Assembly (NCBI RefSeq): GCF_023278565.1
Contig: NC_064678.1
Location: 620,001 to 684,000 of the forward strand
DNA length: 64,000 bases
Origin: Colletotrichum lupini
Lineage: Eukaryota; Ascomycota; Sordariomycetes; Glomerellales; Glomerellaceae
Direction of reading: 5' to 3'
Part shown: piece after piece, positions 1-10,982 of the stretch
Layout: every line of letters begins with the position of its first letter
How positions within the stretch are numbered: the first letter of the stretch is position 1
The notes under the pieces: model-generated
What the model was told of the DNA's origin: nothing
The model's database searches: none
The model's input: the letters and a program-made list of their open reading frames with translations, nothing else
Program-made: the position numbers and the translations under genes

Positions 1-259
1 GAATGATAAATATCAAGTAGTCTGAATTACTCAAAGCTACTTTTAGTTTAGGTGCAGGTGGACTTCTGCATGAGTACCGTCTCGAGTTAGGAATTATTAC
101 ATGTAATTTCCGTTTCTTTCGACATGCAGCCTAACGTTGACACTGAGCTTTGCACATTCATTATCGGGGACGGGAATTGACCTATGCTGGCTTTTTGACT
201 TTATGCTAAGCTTTTGCTTCCCTCGCCTAGTCAGAAACGCGTTGCCTCCAGCATCGATG

Positions 260-3200
260 TCACAAGACGGCCCCTTCGACATCTGGCCAGCAGTCTCCAA
301 TCTTTCCGTCGCTTTGCACAGCCAGGACCACGCTTCCCTCGCCAATAAGAGGGCTTCCGTCCCAGACGACAAAGTCGCCAAGGATAGTGGTCTCTGTCAG
401 TACCTCTCCAGATCCGTTCGGAGCTCGAAAATTGCCATTCAACCCGAGTATCTCATCAAAGTTTGTCGAGACCAGCTTGATGGCTTCTTTGTCCGCCAGC
501 CCAGCGAACTTTGCCACCCACTGCGCCTCCTGGGCCAAACCATGGATTTTGGAGTCGCCTCTGACGGCAAGGGCGACTAGAACACCAGCATCAATAAGTA
601 CTTGGGCAGGACTTGGTGAGAGAGGCGGGCCCGCAAGTGAGGATTTCTTCTCCCACCTATCGGGCGCACCCCTGTTTCCAGTCAGAATGACGGGGACCTG
701 AGCTTCGTTGAGCTCCTTCGCGACCTAGGTGGCAATTGCTTCAGCTTTTTGTTCTTCCAAAAAACAAACGATGCCTTACCAGAGGAGCTCCATGGCCGCC
801 GAAGATGACAAACTTCACGGTGGGAAATTCTCGCTTCAGGAGAACAATCTGCGAAATATCATCCTGCGACAAGTTTACTCTTGTTCAGTGTACTCTTCCA
901 AATATTGGAGAAGAACCGACAAACCTCGTTCACTGTATATACAACGACTGGAAGAGAGCCATGCGCGGCGCGATAGTACACGCTACTTGGAGATTGGTCT
1001 TGGCCCTGTCCCTCAAGAAGGGTTTGACGCAGTCGCTCAACGCCGGAAGACACAGTCGGGGTATCATCGCCTGCACAAGGGTCAGTAAAAAATCAATTAC
1101 TTTTCATAAGGAAAGTAACTCACCTTTGGCCTCTTGACCAATAGCAAAGTGAAGAGCCACTTCGTCCCGCCAAATCCCGCCTCCCAGAATCGTTGCGTTC
1201 TCACTTGTCCGCAAGCCGACACTTACACCCTGGAGAACACCGCCTCCAAAGATAGGAGCCGTGATCGCCCTTGTCACACCGCCGATTCTTGCTCTGCCGA
1301 AGCCCCTTCCACCGAAGTGGACACCATATTTGGCACTATGCAAGTGCTTCTGGGCATCGAGTGCATTCACCTTTGATCCTGGTGATCCGTCGCCTGTTGA
1401 CGGCTCAGATGAAACGTCGAGAATACCAAGATTATTGCCGAAAGCAATCAGGCCAGGAGTGACGTATCCGTTGGATAGTTTAATCTCCACAGTCCCGTTA
1501 TGCTGAAGGGTAGATGAACATTTGGACTCGACATCTAGACAAGTGATACGACCGTCAGAAACCACTAGGGCAAGGTCTTGCTCCTGTTCGACGGCCAAGA
1601 CAACCTCAGGGAGTTGATTTTCCAAAAGAGAGCTCTTGATGCCGGTGAAGAGAATATTTGCTCCCGGAGCTGTCGCTCGATTACAAACATCTCGCTTCTC
1701 TGTCTGCAAAACATACGGGCGTGCCTCCGGCACAACATTATCCGTGGATGAAACCTGGGCTTGCAATCGTTGAAGAGAGTCTTTGATGTCGAGAACCTCT
1801 CTGCCATCGACATACACTTGAACAGTTGTAGCACCAACCGAAAGAGGATGAGAATCCCAGATAACCAGGTCAGCATCATATCCAGGTCTTACGAAGCCAA
1901 TTCGATGGCCCTGGTAGATGGATTGTGCAGCGACAGAGGTCACAGACTGTAGAGCTTTGTTTTCGGACAAGCCGAATGAGTGGGAAACAGCAGCTTGGTA
2001 CATGAGATACTTGGCATGATTGCTTTCACCAGTGTGGTCCTACAACGAACACACGCCGAATTGTTAGTCAAAGACCATCAATGTAACACGGAAACGTTAG
2101 TTACTGACCGACTTCAAAACAACGCGGATGCCATGATCATCGAGAATCTTGGGGCCTCGAAGGTTTGCACCGTAGGCTTCATGCTTGAAGAGCGAATTCT
2201 CGGCAAAGGTGGCAATGGTGATATTTCTGGCCAGTGTCAAGACCTCTTCCCGATCCCGTAGGGTGAGATGGTACTTACTCTTCCTGCTTCTTGAGAAACT
2301 CGGGAACCTGCCAAGCTTCAAGAGCATGATGGAAGGCCTGTGGATGAACCCCGAACTCATGGAGCACATCGAGCATTCGCTCAAAATCCTCAGGTTCATA
2401 GCAGTGAATGTTGACGTTGAACTCGCCTTTGAGAAGAGCTACCGTTGCTTCTAGTTCTAAGTCTTCCGGCCGCTCACCTACTTTGTCTACAAGTCGGGAG
2501 ACTCGGCTTTGCTGCCATAAACCACCGGACTGGAGTTCTTGGGCAATTTGGCACCAAGCTTCCTGCTTGTACTTGAGCTTCTGTGCCTTTTCCAAGTGCT
2601 GTCTCAGAAGCCAGACATTACCGAGCCGGGTGTGTCCATACAGGTGCTTTGGGTTCTCGCCACACGCCATCTTAAGATATCGTTGACGACTCAACTCCGG
2701 AATCCCATGCTCGAGTAGCAATTCTTCGACAACGGGTTCGCCATTTTCACCAGGAAGCGGTAGATTCTTGACCAAGTACCCTTGGCCACCAATAATGTTG
2801 CCAGACCCAGGCAAATTTAGAGAAGACGTGACACCGCCGGACGCAATGATCTTGATCGCAGGATCATATGGTTTGAAGCCGTCAATCGCACGGACGAAAG
2901 GAGTGATGGGACCAAGTCCAGGCTTCTCGTTGACGTCTGCGATCGCTGAGACCGAAGAGAAAGGGAGTTCCAAATGGTGAGAATGGATGTCAACAAGACC
3001 AGGAGTAACAAATCTCCCTTTGACATCATACAAATCTGTATTGCTGGGAAAAGTCACCTCATCCCGAGTCTCGAACACTGACTTGATAACTCCCTGTTCG
3101 AACGTAATATCGACAGTCGCCGCAAGGACCTTCTCTCCGTCGAACAGAGTTGCATTACGGAGCACAATGGCGCGCTGCTGTCCAGACTTTGAGTTCCAGC

Positions 3201-3477
3201 GCGGATTTGACCGATTTGGCGAGGACGACTCTCGACTCGCGCTTCGCGAACTACTCTCGCCACACTTGGTCAATCCTCTTACGAATTGCTCTGATTGGTT
3301 GTACGAGGGCTCCCGAACAGCATTGCTGTAGTGAGACAGGAATAGTAAAAAAATGACAAGTCCCGCGAGGGTCATTAGACGTCCTCGGCGTCTCCGAATG
3401 AAGAAGCGTTGAGTTGGTGGTTGCGGTTGATACGGAGGGGGGCTTGCGTCGAAAAGCTCATCGTTTTTAGCGCCCAT
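260..3477 (-). CDS. Membrane-anchored amidohydrolase (imidazolonepropionase-like, annotated CE9-like in fungi)
   Basis: Six exons give a 975-aa protein: 3477-2279, 2226-2109, 2039-1124, 1070-925, 863-780 and 724-260. The introns are 52, 69, 53, 61 and 55 nt, and all joins keep frame. The N-terminus is a proline-rich cytosolic tail, an arginine cluster (RRRRGR) and one hydrophobic segment (about residues 34-49), so a type II membrane anchor is likely. The amidohydrolase signature VDIHSHH (metal-binding HxH at 165-167) follows a TPG turn. Further metal-site-like segments are SLFKHEAYG and DHTGESNHAKYLMYQ in exons 2-3. The C-terminal part (GGHGAPLVAKEL, LTGNRGAPDRW) resembles a second amidohydrolase-like half. 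By family it should hydrolyse a C-N or ester bond in a small metabolite. Fungal annotations often name such proteins carbohydrate esterase family 9, but the substrate is unknown. The intron-4 donor is GTTTGT, weaker than the rest. Confidence 0.85.
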
Positions 3478-4976
3478 CGTGATTTGGCTTCTGGTTCAAT
3501 GATATGACGGGCCTTCCTACTCAAGAAAGACAGTTAAATAAAAGCTGATCTGATTTTGATCAGAATTCGCATTACGTGCACTCAAATTCGCTACAGCAAC
3601 CGCTTCTCCTCGAGCAGCTCGACTTGTTATCGGGTGAGTTTGTCCCGACGTCGGGGTGGGTTGGGGATAAGGCTTGGCAGCTCTTTATTCCCAGAGGCGT
3701 CAACGTGGAGATAAAGCACGTCAGGCGGAGGCGGCCCACTTGGGAACTCGACTGCATGTTACGAGTAATCCTATCTTGGTCATGGAGATTGAGATTACCA
3801 CTCTTTTCATGGTGCATTCAAAGTATGTTGATTGGAGACACTGGCGCTCTGGATGTAGGGCGTTGTTGCAAACTAGACTTCCCTTTAAATTCAGGAAGTA
3901 AATTATTGCTGATGGATCCAGCCAGTCATTATGAGATTTCCAACCGACCAAATCACTAGATGTTACTTTGTAGAGCTTAAGACCAGGATCAATATCTACG
4001 TTGTCGTTTCCACAACACTCAAAGCCCTATTTTCGATTGTTTCTAGAGCTGCGGCCTTTACCCGACCACAATCATGTAGTCGGGTCTATCCCGACAATTA
4101 CACCGGCTTCAAGTCCCGAACAGACCATTCCAGAGCCCGAAAAAAGGATGGACATCTGCAAACTGCCAAGACGCCTTGCCGAGTAGGTCTCGTACGCCGA
4201 AGCCGTCATTCTGGTCTTTAATGGCGCCACAAGGTACCCGCCCACTTCCCGCCGACCATTTCCCTGCAAAATCCCGGCGATTTGGTGTTCAACGCGTCGA
4301 ACGGGGACTTACAGCGGGAGGTCAATACGGATTAAGCATACTGGTACGTAACTGACCTGCTTTCACCGGAGCCGATTGTAAAAGCCGTTCAGATGTCAGC
4401 GCGTTTAGAGGAACGACGGAAACCGAGACCGGGCATCTTATTAGGATCATAAGCATTTTGGGATATGGCGCAAGAGTCAGGAGTGTAATGGCATACTTCA
4501 TTGGGTGTGGACCTCGGTAATGTGACGCCTTTGGGTCATTTCGTCCGAGATATCTTTGTTGTTGTACGCAAGCTGTGAGGAAAAGTTACTTTAGTTGAAC
4601 GCATGTCCGGCGAATCCTTTGCGGAGTTAGGACACGGACGACCTGGGACCACACCACTGTCGAGGTTCTGAATGAACAGCTTATTGCGCCAAGCAGACCG
4701 ACGCGGGATCTAGATGTGTCCTACCAACATCCACTTTTAGCTCAGAATACATCCAGGCAACGCAAAGACCCTAGACATTGACGCCACTGACAGTCGGCCC
4801 GGCTAAGGTCGAGGTTTTGCCCTGGATCAGGACGTCGATAAAGATAAGGTGGCTTCGGACTCTGTCTGTCCCTATCCCACCGGCTGTCTTCCTGGAGTGA
4901 TGCATCCTGTTCTCAACCCCAAGTCTTTGATACGTGTTGATAATTGAACTTGTCGCCTAGTTAGTCACGGATCAAT
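3478..4976. other. Intergenic region between divergent genes
   Basis: About 1.5 kb separates the divergently transcribed amidohydrolase and OPT transporter genes and should hold both promoters. Only short random ORFs occur and none has coding character. I see no repeat or RNA gene. Confidence 0.6.
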
Positions 4977-7900
4977 ATGGGTACACTCAATGAGAAAACG
5001 GGAGACACCATCGACGTTGTCACACCCGCAGATGCAAACCTTCAGGTTTGACCTACTCTGATCGAATGCACAGATGAGTCAATCTGACACTTACACAGAG
5101 AGAGAGTTTCGATGAAAAGGTTTCCATCGACGATGTAGCGAGGTATTTACTTGATTTCCACACCGAGATTTACACCAGACCATATCAAGTCGCCGAGAAA
5201 GCTGACACTTCGCAGGCAACTCAATGCCACCCCCGAAGAAGTCCTCGAAGCCAGAGAACTTTCACGCTCCCTATCTCTCGAGGAGACCAGATCGGTATGC
5301 AGTCTTTGGACCCCACCGTTGTAGGCAGGAAGCTTCAGCCTCTAACCCATCTCAAAGTCGGCCGAGAGACTAGTGCAACAGCATGGTCTCGATCCCAACT
5401 TCCCGGCAGGAGCCCTCGAGCGTCTCAAGGAGTTTCTTGCCAACGAAGACATCCTTGTCAACCCGGATTCGCACAGCCGTGAAATCTCAGAGGCCAAGAT
5501 CGAAGTTTCTCTGTTGACTTCCAATAGCCCGTACGCCGAGGTTCGCGCTGTAGTCGACCCGCATGACGATGCTAGCATGCCAGTCGCCACGATCCGTGCC
5601 TGGACTATCGGTCTCTTTTTCGTCGTCTTCATCGCTTTCATCAACCAGCTTTTCAGTGTGCGTCAGCCTTCTATCACCTTGCGCGCGGAAGTCGTACAAC
5701 TCCTCGCGTATCCAGTCGGCAAAGCTGCCGAAAAATGGCTTCCCGATGTTGGCTTCACGCTCTTTGGGGTTCGGCATAGTCTCAATCCTGGACCGTTCAA
5801 CAAGAAAGAGCACATGCTCATTTCGATCATGGCAAGTGTTGGAAAGACTCTGCCGAGTTCCAGATACATCAGTGAGTCATCCTCTACAGACTACTCGACA
5901 CGTAATTCGGCCGTCCATTGCTAATAAAACGTTAGTCTTTACGCAGTGGATGGACCGTTACTTTGGCCAGAAATATGCCAAGTCCTTCAGTTACCAGATT
6001 CTTCTGGCTCTTTCCACAAATCTGATGGGATTCGGACTAGCCGGTCTGTGTAGAAGGTTCTTGGTCTACCCATCTTTCTGCCTCTGGCCGGCATCTCTAG
6101 TCACCATCGCTCTCAACAGCTCCTTACACAACGGTATGATATTAGTAATATGCTAAACATATGACGAAGTTGGATGCTAATGGTTCCCACAGAGGCAAAT
6201 CATCCAGTACCCGGTCCTTTTAAGAAGATCTACAACATGTCGCGATACCGATTCTTCATGGTTGCTTTTGCCGCGATGTTTGTGTGGTTCTGGTTCCCCG
6301 ATTACATCTTCGGTGCACTGTCCCTTTTCAACTGGATCGCCTGGATTGCTCCCAATAACTTTACACTCACTGCCATTACCGGTGTTAACAAGGGTCTCGG
6401 CTTCAATCCCATCCCAACTTTTGACTGGAATGTTGCGACACACGTCGTTCAGCCTCTTGTGGTCCCTTTCCGTGTTACCTTCAACACCTTCATCGGCGTG
6501 TTTCTGGGCGGTATTACAATCATCGGACTCTACTGGACCAATGCGTACAACACTGCTTACCTCCCTATCAACTCGAACCTGATGTATAATCACTTCGGTG
6601 GCTCATACAACGTTTCGAAGATTTTGGATGGCAGAGGGTGGCTCGACGAGACCAAGTACCAGGCGTACTCCCCCGTGTACCTCGCAGCTAGTAGTATCAC
6701 GATGTACTACTACTTCTTCGCTGTCTATGCGGCTACCGTGTCCTATGCTATTCTCTATCATCGTCACGATATTGCACTTGGTTTCCGGAGTTTGTGGCGC
6801 AGCTTCAATAAAGAGGCGTCGACTGATTTCAAGGATGTTCATACAAAGCTGATGTCCAACTACCCTGAAGGTATGTCTGAAGCTAACTTGGAAAATTAAT
6901 TACTACTAAAATCCCTCTCAGTTCCTGAATGGTGGTACCTGATTCTCAATCTGGCCGCCATTGCTTTCGGTGTTGCGGCAGTTGCTGCATGGCCGACCGA
7001 GGTAAGTCGAACGACCCATACTGCTACTGCCGTTGCTGCTTAGCGACTAACATTCTACCAGACGAGCGTTGGTGTTGTGTTCTTCGGCATTGCGCTTGCC
7101 CTGGTCTTCGTTATTCCAACAGGTATTATCTTCGCTACGACTGGCATGGAAGTGGAATTCAAGTAAGCAAACCTGGCTTGTCCATGTTTTCTAGTTGTTC
7201 ATATGAGACTAACATGACATAGCGTCCTTGCGGAATTCATTGGAGGTGCCTGGGAGCCGGGCAATGCCTTGGCCATGAACTTCTTCAAGTGCTTCGGGTA
7301 AGTGAATAATCTGCTGTTGTGTTCTACCTGAGGTACCTTAGTATATTCAACAACTTACGATACTCGCAGTTATGTCACTACAGCTCATGCTCTTGACTTT
7401 GCCAATGACTTGAAGCTAGCTCACTACCTCAAGATCCCACAGAGGCACACATTCGCCGCTCAAGTCGTTGCTGTCTTTGTCTCAGCATTTGTCTGTACTG
7501 GCGTTATGAACTTTCAGATCAGCAACATTCCAGATCTTTGCTCAACGTCAGTATACTGCGTAACATCATATTTATCATGTTCGGACGACTAACATGAAAG
7601 TCCTACAGAAACCAAAAAGACCGTTTCACTTGCCCTGGCGTAAACACCTACTTTACTGCTGCGGTGCTGTTCGGTAGTCTAGGTGCCCGAAAGGTCTTTG
7701 GATCTGGCGGGATCTATACAGCCCTGCTCTCAGCGTTCCCGGTCGGCTTTGCACTTCCTTTCGTTTTCTACTACTTCCAGCGCAAATTTCCTCGTACCCA
7801 CTGGTTCGCCAAGATTCACCCAGTGATGATCCTCAGCGGTGGCATCAGCTGGTCTCCTGTAAGCTTTCCCAATGGTTGGTTTACGATCGCTTTTGTAGCT

Positions 7901-8208
7901 AACATCAAGTCAAGTACAACATCGCTTACATGTGGCCGGCCGTCCTGCCTGGGTGGCTGAGCATGGTGTACCTCCGCCAGCGTTATCTTGCGTTCTGGTC
8001 AAAGTACAACTACGTCTTGTCGGCGGCTTTCTCGACTGCCATCGCTCTCGCTGGTGTGATTATCTTCTTTGCCGTCAGTTATCATGGATTTGAGATTACT
8101 TGGTGGGGCAACGACTCGGAGAGTGGATGCGAGTCTACGGCCTGCACGCTGCTGAAGCTGCCTAAAGGCGAATATTTTGGACCGCGCGTTGGAACTTACG
8201 CTGGTTAA
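4977..8208 (+). CDS. Oligopeptide transporter, OPT family
   Basis: Twelve exons encode an 852-aa protein: 4977-5045, 5099-5142, 5216-5294, 5358-5871, 5936-6133, 6193-6870, 6922-7001, 7062-7162, 7223-7297, 7370-7546, 7609-7858 and 7915-8208. Every junction preserves phase and uses GT-AG. The N-terminus is soluble and acidic. From about residue 130 there are many hydrophobic segments typical of OPT proteins (for example TIRAWTIGLFFVVFIAFINQ). OPT-like stretches include PGPFNKKEH, FGQKYAKSFSYQ, GAWEPGNALAMNFFK, HYLKIPQRHTF and SPYNIAYMWPA. OPT proteins are proton-coupled importers of tetra- and pentapeptides or glutathione and metal complexes at the plasma membrane. Substrate specificity cannot be read here. 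The length is normal for the family, and the first ATG precedes a short 23-codon exon. Confidence 0.92.
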
Positions 8209-8918
8209 CGAGATGAAGTTTGGAAACCATTGATCGAGGAAATGCAAGCCGTCCAGCGAGGCCGGGTTGTTTCTACGGGCTCATACATACTGTGTAGCAA
8301 ATCTTGGGTGCCACGGCATTCTAGCGAAATACAAGTGGCTCTTCTCACAGCCCGAAGAGGGTCAGATCACTGGTCGTTGACCCGGCCTCACATCGCCAAG
8401 GGAGATACTTGAAATATAACATACCGTATCCTTCATCGATGGGCGACCTGCGATATACAGAGCCCATGCGGCTTGCAGGCGGTGAGGCGTCGCGCTTCAA
8501 CCACAATCAGGCCATGACTCGGTCAGCTCACCGAAAGCTAAGCCCTCTGGCGAGATTACACTTTGACCCTGGCCATCAACCAGAACGGGGGACGATGAAA
8601 CTCTATCGGCGACCGCCAATCAGCACAGTTAAATGGTAACCGAGTACTGGTTTCTAGGAAAGTTAGTTTAAGCCATCGCATACCTCCTTTGACGTCAGCC
8701 CCTCTTCTCCTCGATTCACAACACCTCTAGGTCGAGTCGAGTTGAAAGGGCCCGGCCAAAGTGTCGCTCAGCTCCACCCTCCCCTTCTGCCGGCAGAAAT
8801 ATAGCAGCAGCTCGCATTCGATATCTCGCGTCGCGCGCCCTTGCCGCGCCTCCGAAAGCCCCACTATTCGAGTCCGGCGTGTCCGGCGGACTGTAAGGTC
8901 TCGTTAGAGTTCGTTGCC
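8209..8918. other. Intergenic region
   Basis: Tail-to-head spacer of about 0.7 kb between the OPT transporter and the Zn2Cys6 regulator. Short ORFs here lack coding character. It should include the regulator's promoter. No repeat is visible. Confidence 0.55.
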
Positions 8919-10721
8919 ATGAGCTGTGGCCGTTCTCCACCCGGTACCTCCGGATCCAAGTCACGGCCATCCGTCCAAGCTAAGAAGAGTTGCACACCTT
9001 GCAGGTAAGTCCGAACATTCCGTCGCGGTACAACATAGGACGATGTCAGAAGGACTCGGACTGACCTGGTCTCTAGAATCCATAGAGTCAAGTGTGATGA
9101 GACAAGACCAGCTTGTCGACGGTGTAGCATCACAGGCAGGGTCTGCGATGGCTACGGCGGTGAGGGTGGCGGTCCAGCGGCCCGCAGACCCTCACTGCCA
9201 CTTCTCCCGACCTCATCAGCATCTCCATCGCGTTGCGACACACATGCGGGCTCGGCGGAGCTGAGCTGTACTGATAAACTTCACTTCGAGTGGTTCGTGA
9301 GCCGGACCACGAACCAACTGCCTGGCGTCTTCAACTCGCCGTTCTGGAAGACCTTGGTGCTTCAAGCTAGCTCGACTGAGCCTGCTATCCTCTATGCTAT
9401 CCTCGCCCTGGGTGCGGCCCACGAGACATCAAACATCGACGCATGCATCGTCAAACGGGAGCCGTCAAGTCCCGAGACAGCGGATCAACAGGAACACCTC
9501 AGCCTGCAGTATTACAACAAGTCCATTTATCACCTTCAGAAGCATTTACGCACGCCAAGCACAGAATCAATACGCGTCGTTCTAGTTGTCTGCACGGTCT
9601 ACATATGCATGGAGTTCATGCAAAAGCGATGCAAGACGGGATTCCTTCACTTCAGGCACAGTCTCCAGCTTCTGGGAAGCTTGTTGAGATCTTCTGCTCC
9701 GACATCATCATGCGACCCAGCAGATGATTGGTTCGTTGATGTCATACCTCGACTAGATATCCAAGCGACTCTTCTTACGAACGAGTTTTACCAAGGTGCC
9801 GGCACTAAACACACCTCATCGATATGGCCGCCAATGCCCCGGCTGTTTCAATCAGTTCGGGACGCTAGCCAAAGCCTCGACGGCCTCTTGTTCAGAGCGT
9901 ACCAATTACAGAAAGACGGTGCCGCGGCCGGACCAGCAGAAGATGCAGCTGACATATTTGAGCTGCTCGCTACACAGCAGTCCCTTCGGAACGAGCTAGA
10001 ATTGTGGATACAAGCCTCTGAAATCTTCAAAGCCAGAACGTGGAACTTCGTAACAGATCGAGAGAGGCTCGCCTACGGACCGCTGCCGATTTATCACACT
10101 ATGGCATACGTCATCACCAATACTTCTCTAAATCCTGGAAATGAGCTTATCTTTGACCTATACACGAGTCACTTTGCGTCGGTTGTAGCTTCGGCGAGGC
10201 AGCTTATTGAGGCGACATCATCTGCAACCATGCTGACACCTGCTGCTGAATCGTCCCCAGAAGATTACACGCATCAAGCTGAGCACGCCTCAGACACGGG
10301 CTTGGTTCCGCCGTTATTCTTCACCGCTGTCAAGTGTCGCGTGCCCAGGATCAGACGTCAGGCATTGGAACTTCTTCTAGCATCTCAACGGCAGGAAGGA
10401 ATCTGGGATGCGATATTATCCGCGCGGATAGCGAAAGAAGTGATGGTTCTTGAAGAGCGGGGTCTCTATGAAGGTGATGTTGACGAGAAGAGGGCTTCCC
10501 CAGATTTTGTGATCCCGGTTCTGCCGGGGCCGCCCAGGATACACAAACTCTGGATCGAGGTGCCGGAGGAGCCACGCGGAGATATCCTTCTCAGCATCCA
10601 GAGGATCTTTCCAGAGGGCAAGCGGGAGACCCTGGGAAGGCGGTTTCACGCGGAGCATGACTATTGGACTTCTGTTCCCGTAACCAGCGCACATACCCAT
10701 TCAAATCAATCAAACAAATAA
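8919..10721 (+). CDS. Zn2Cys6 fungal-type transcription factor
   Basis: Two exons (8919-9004 and 9077-10721) encode 576 aa. The intron splits the zinc cluster, as is common in this class. After splicing, six cysteines fit C-x2-C-x6-C-x6-C-x2-C-x6-C (CTPC, VKC, PACRRC, RVC) at about residues 25-52, the binuclear zinc DNA-binding domain. The remainder resembles the fungal-specific middle homology region (for example STEPAILYAILALGAAHE) and is predicted to be a nuclear regulator. The target is unknown. It lies 0.7 kb downstream of the OPT gene on the same strand, so a regulatory link is possible but unsupported. Odd feature: the last five codons (NQSNK) and the stop lie in the terminal repeat of the adjacent RIP-degraded element, so the C-terminus may have been rewritten by the insertion. 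Confidence 0.88.
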
Positions 10722-10820
10722 GTCAAACAAACAGTTAAATATAGGAATTTCAGTGAGTTAAATAATTAAATATCGTGAGGCCCTATATTTAATATATTTA
10801 ATTAAATATAAGATCGCGCG
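10703..10820 (+). repeat. Left terminal/subterminal repeat of the 3.2-kb element
   Basis: Tandem variants of CAAATMA and TTAAATAT motifs followed by GAGG and a CGCGCG-containing stretch. A similar order (AAATAT, GAGG, TATATTTGAT, CTCGCGC) appears in reverse complement at 13800-13912. The stop codon of the Zn2Cys6 gene (10719-10721) lies inside it. Confidence 0.55.
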
Positions 10821-10904
10821 GAAAAAGGAAAATCCGGGGCCGGGCTAATTAAAAATTAATATTCCCGACCACGCCCTATAGAAGTTCGTAATTAAGAACA
10901 TAAA

Positions 10905-10982
10905 TACTTACGGCAGGATTCGAACCTACGACTCCTTACTTACGACTATAAGTTCGGTATTATACTACTTAACTAAATAGAT
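10905..10982 (-). pseudogene. Degenerate tRNA-like sequence (tRNA relic or tRNA-derived SINE head)
   Basis: On the minus strand there is a perfect B-box (GGTTCGAATCC, 10926-10916) in a T-arm that pairs fully (GTAGG/CCTGC). Upstream is an A-box matching TRGYNNARNNG (TAGTTAAGTAG, 10975-10965) and a D-stem that pairs (GTTA/TAAT). The acceptor stem pairs only in part and the anticodon arm does not fold cleanly, although CTTATAG would resemble a UAU loop. It sits inside RIP-mutated DNA, so C-to-T damage may explain the mismatches. A working tRNA is unlikely. It could be an inserted tRNA gene or the pol III promoter of a short interspersed element. Confidence 0.5.

Noticed and set aside
10905..10982. 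Functional tRNA gene
   Set aside because: The acceptor stem is mismatched and the anticodon arm does not fold. The sequence lies in RIP-mutated DNA, so it is called a relic.
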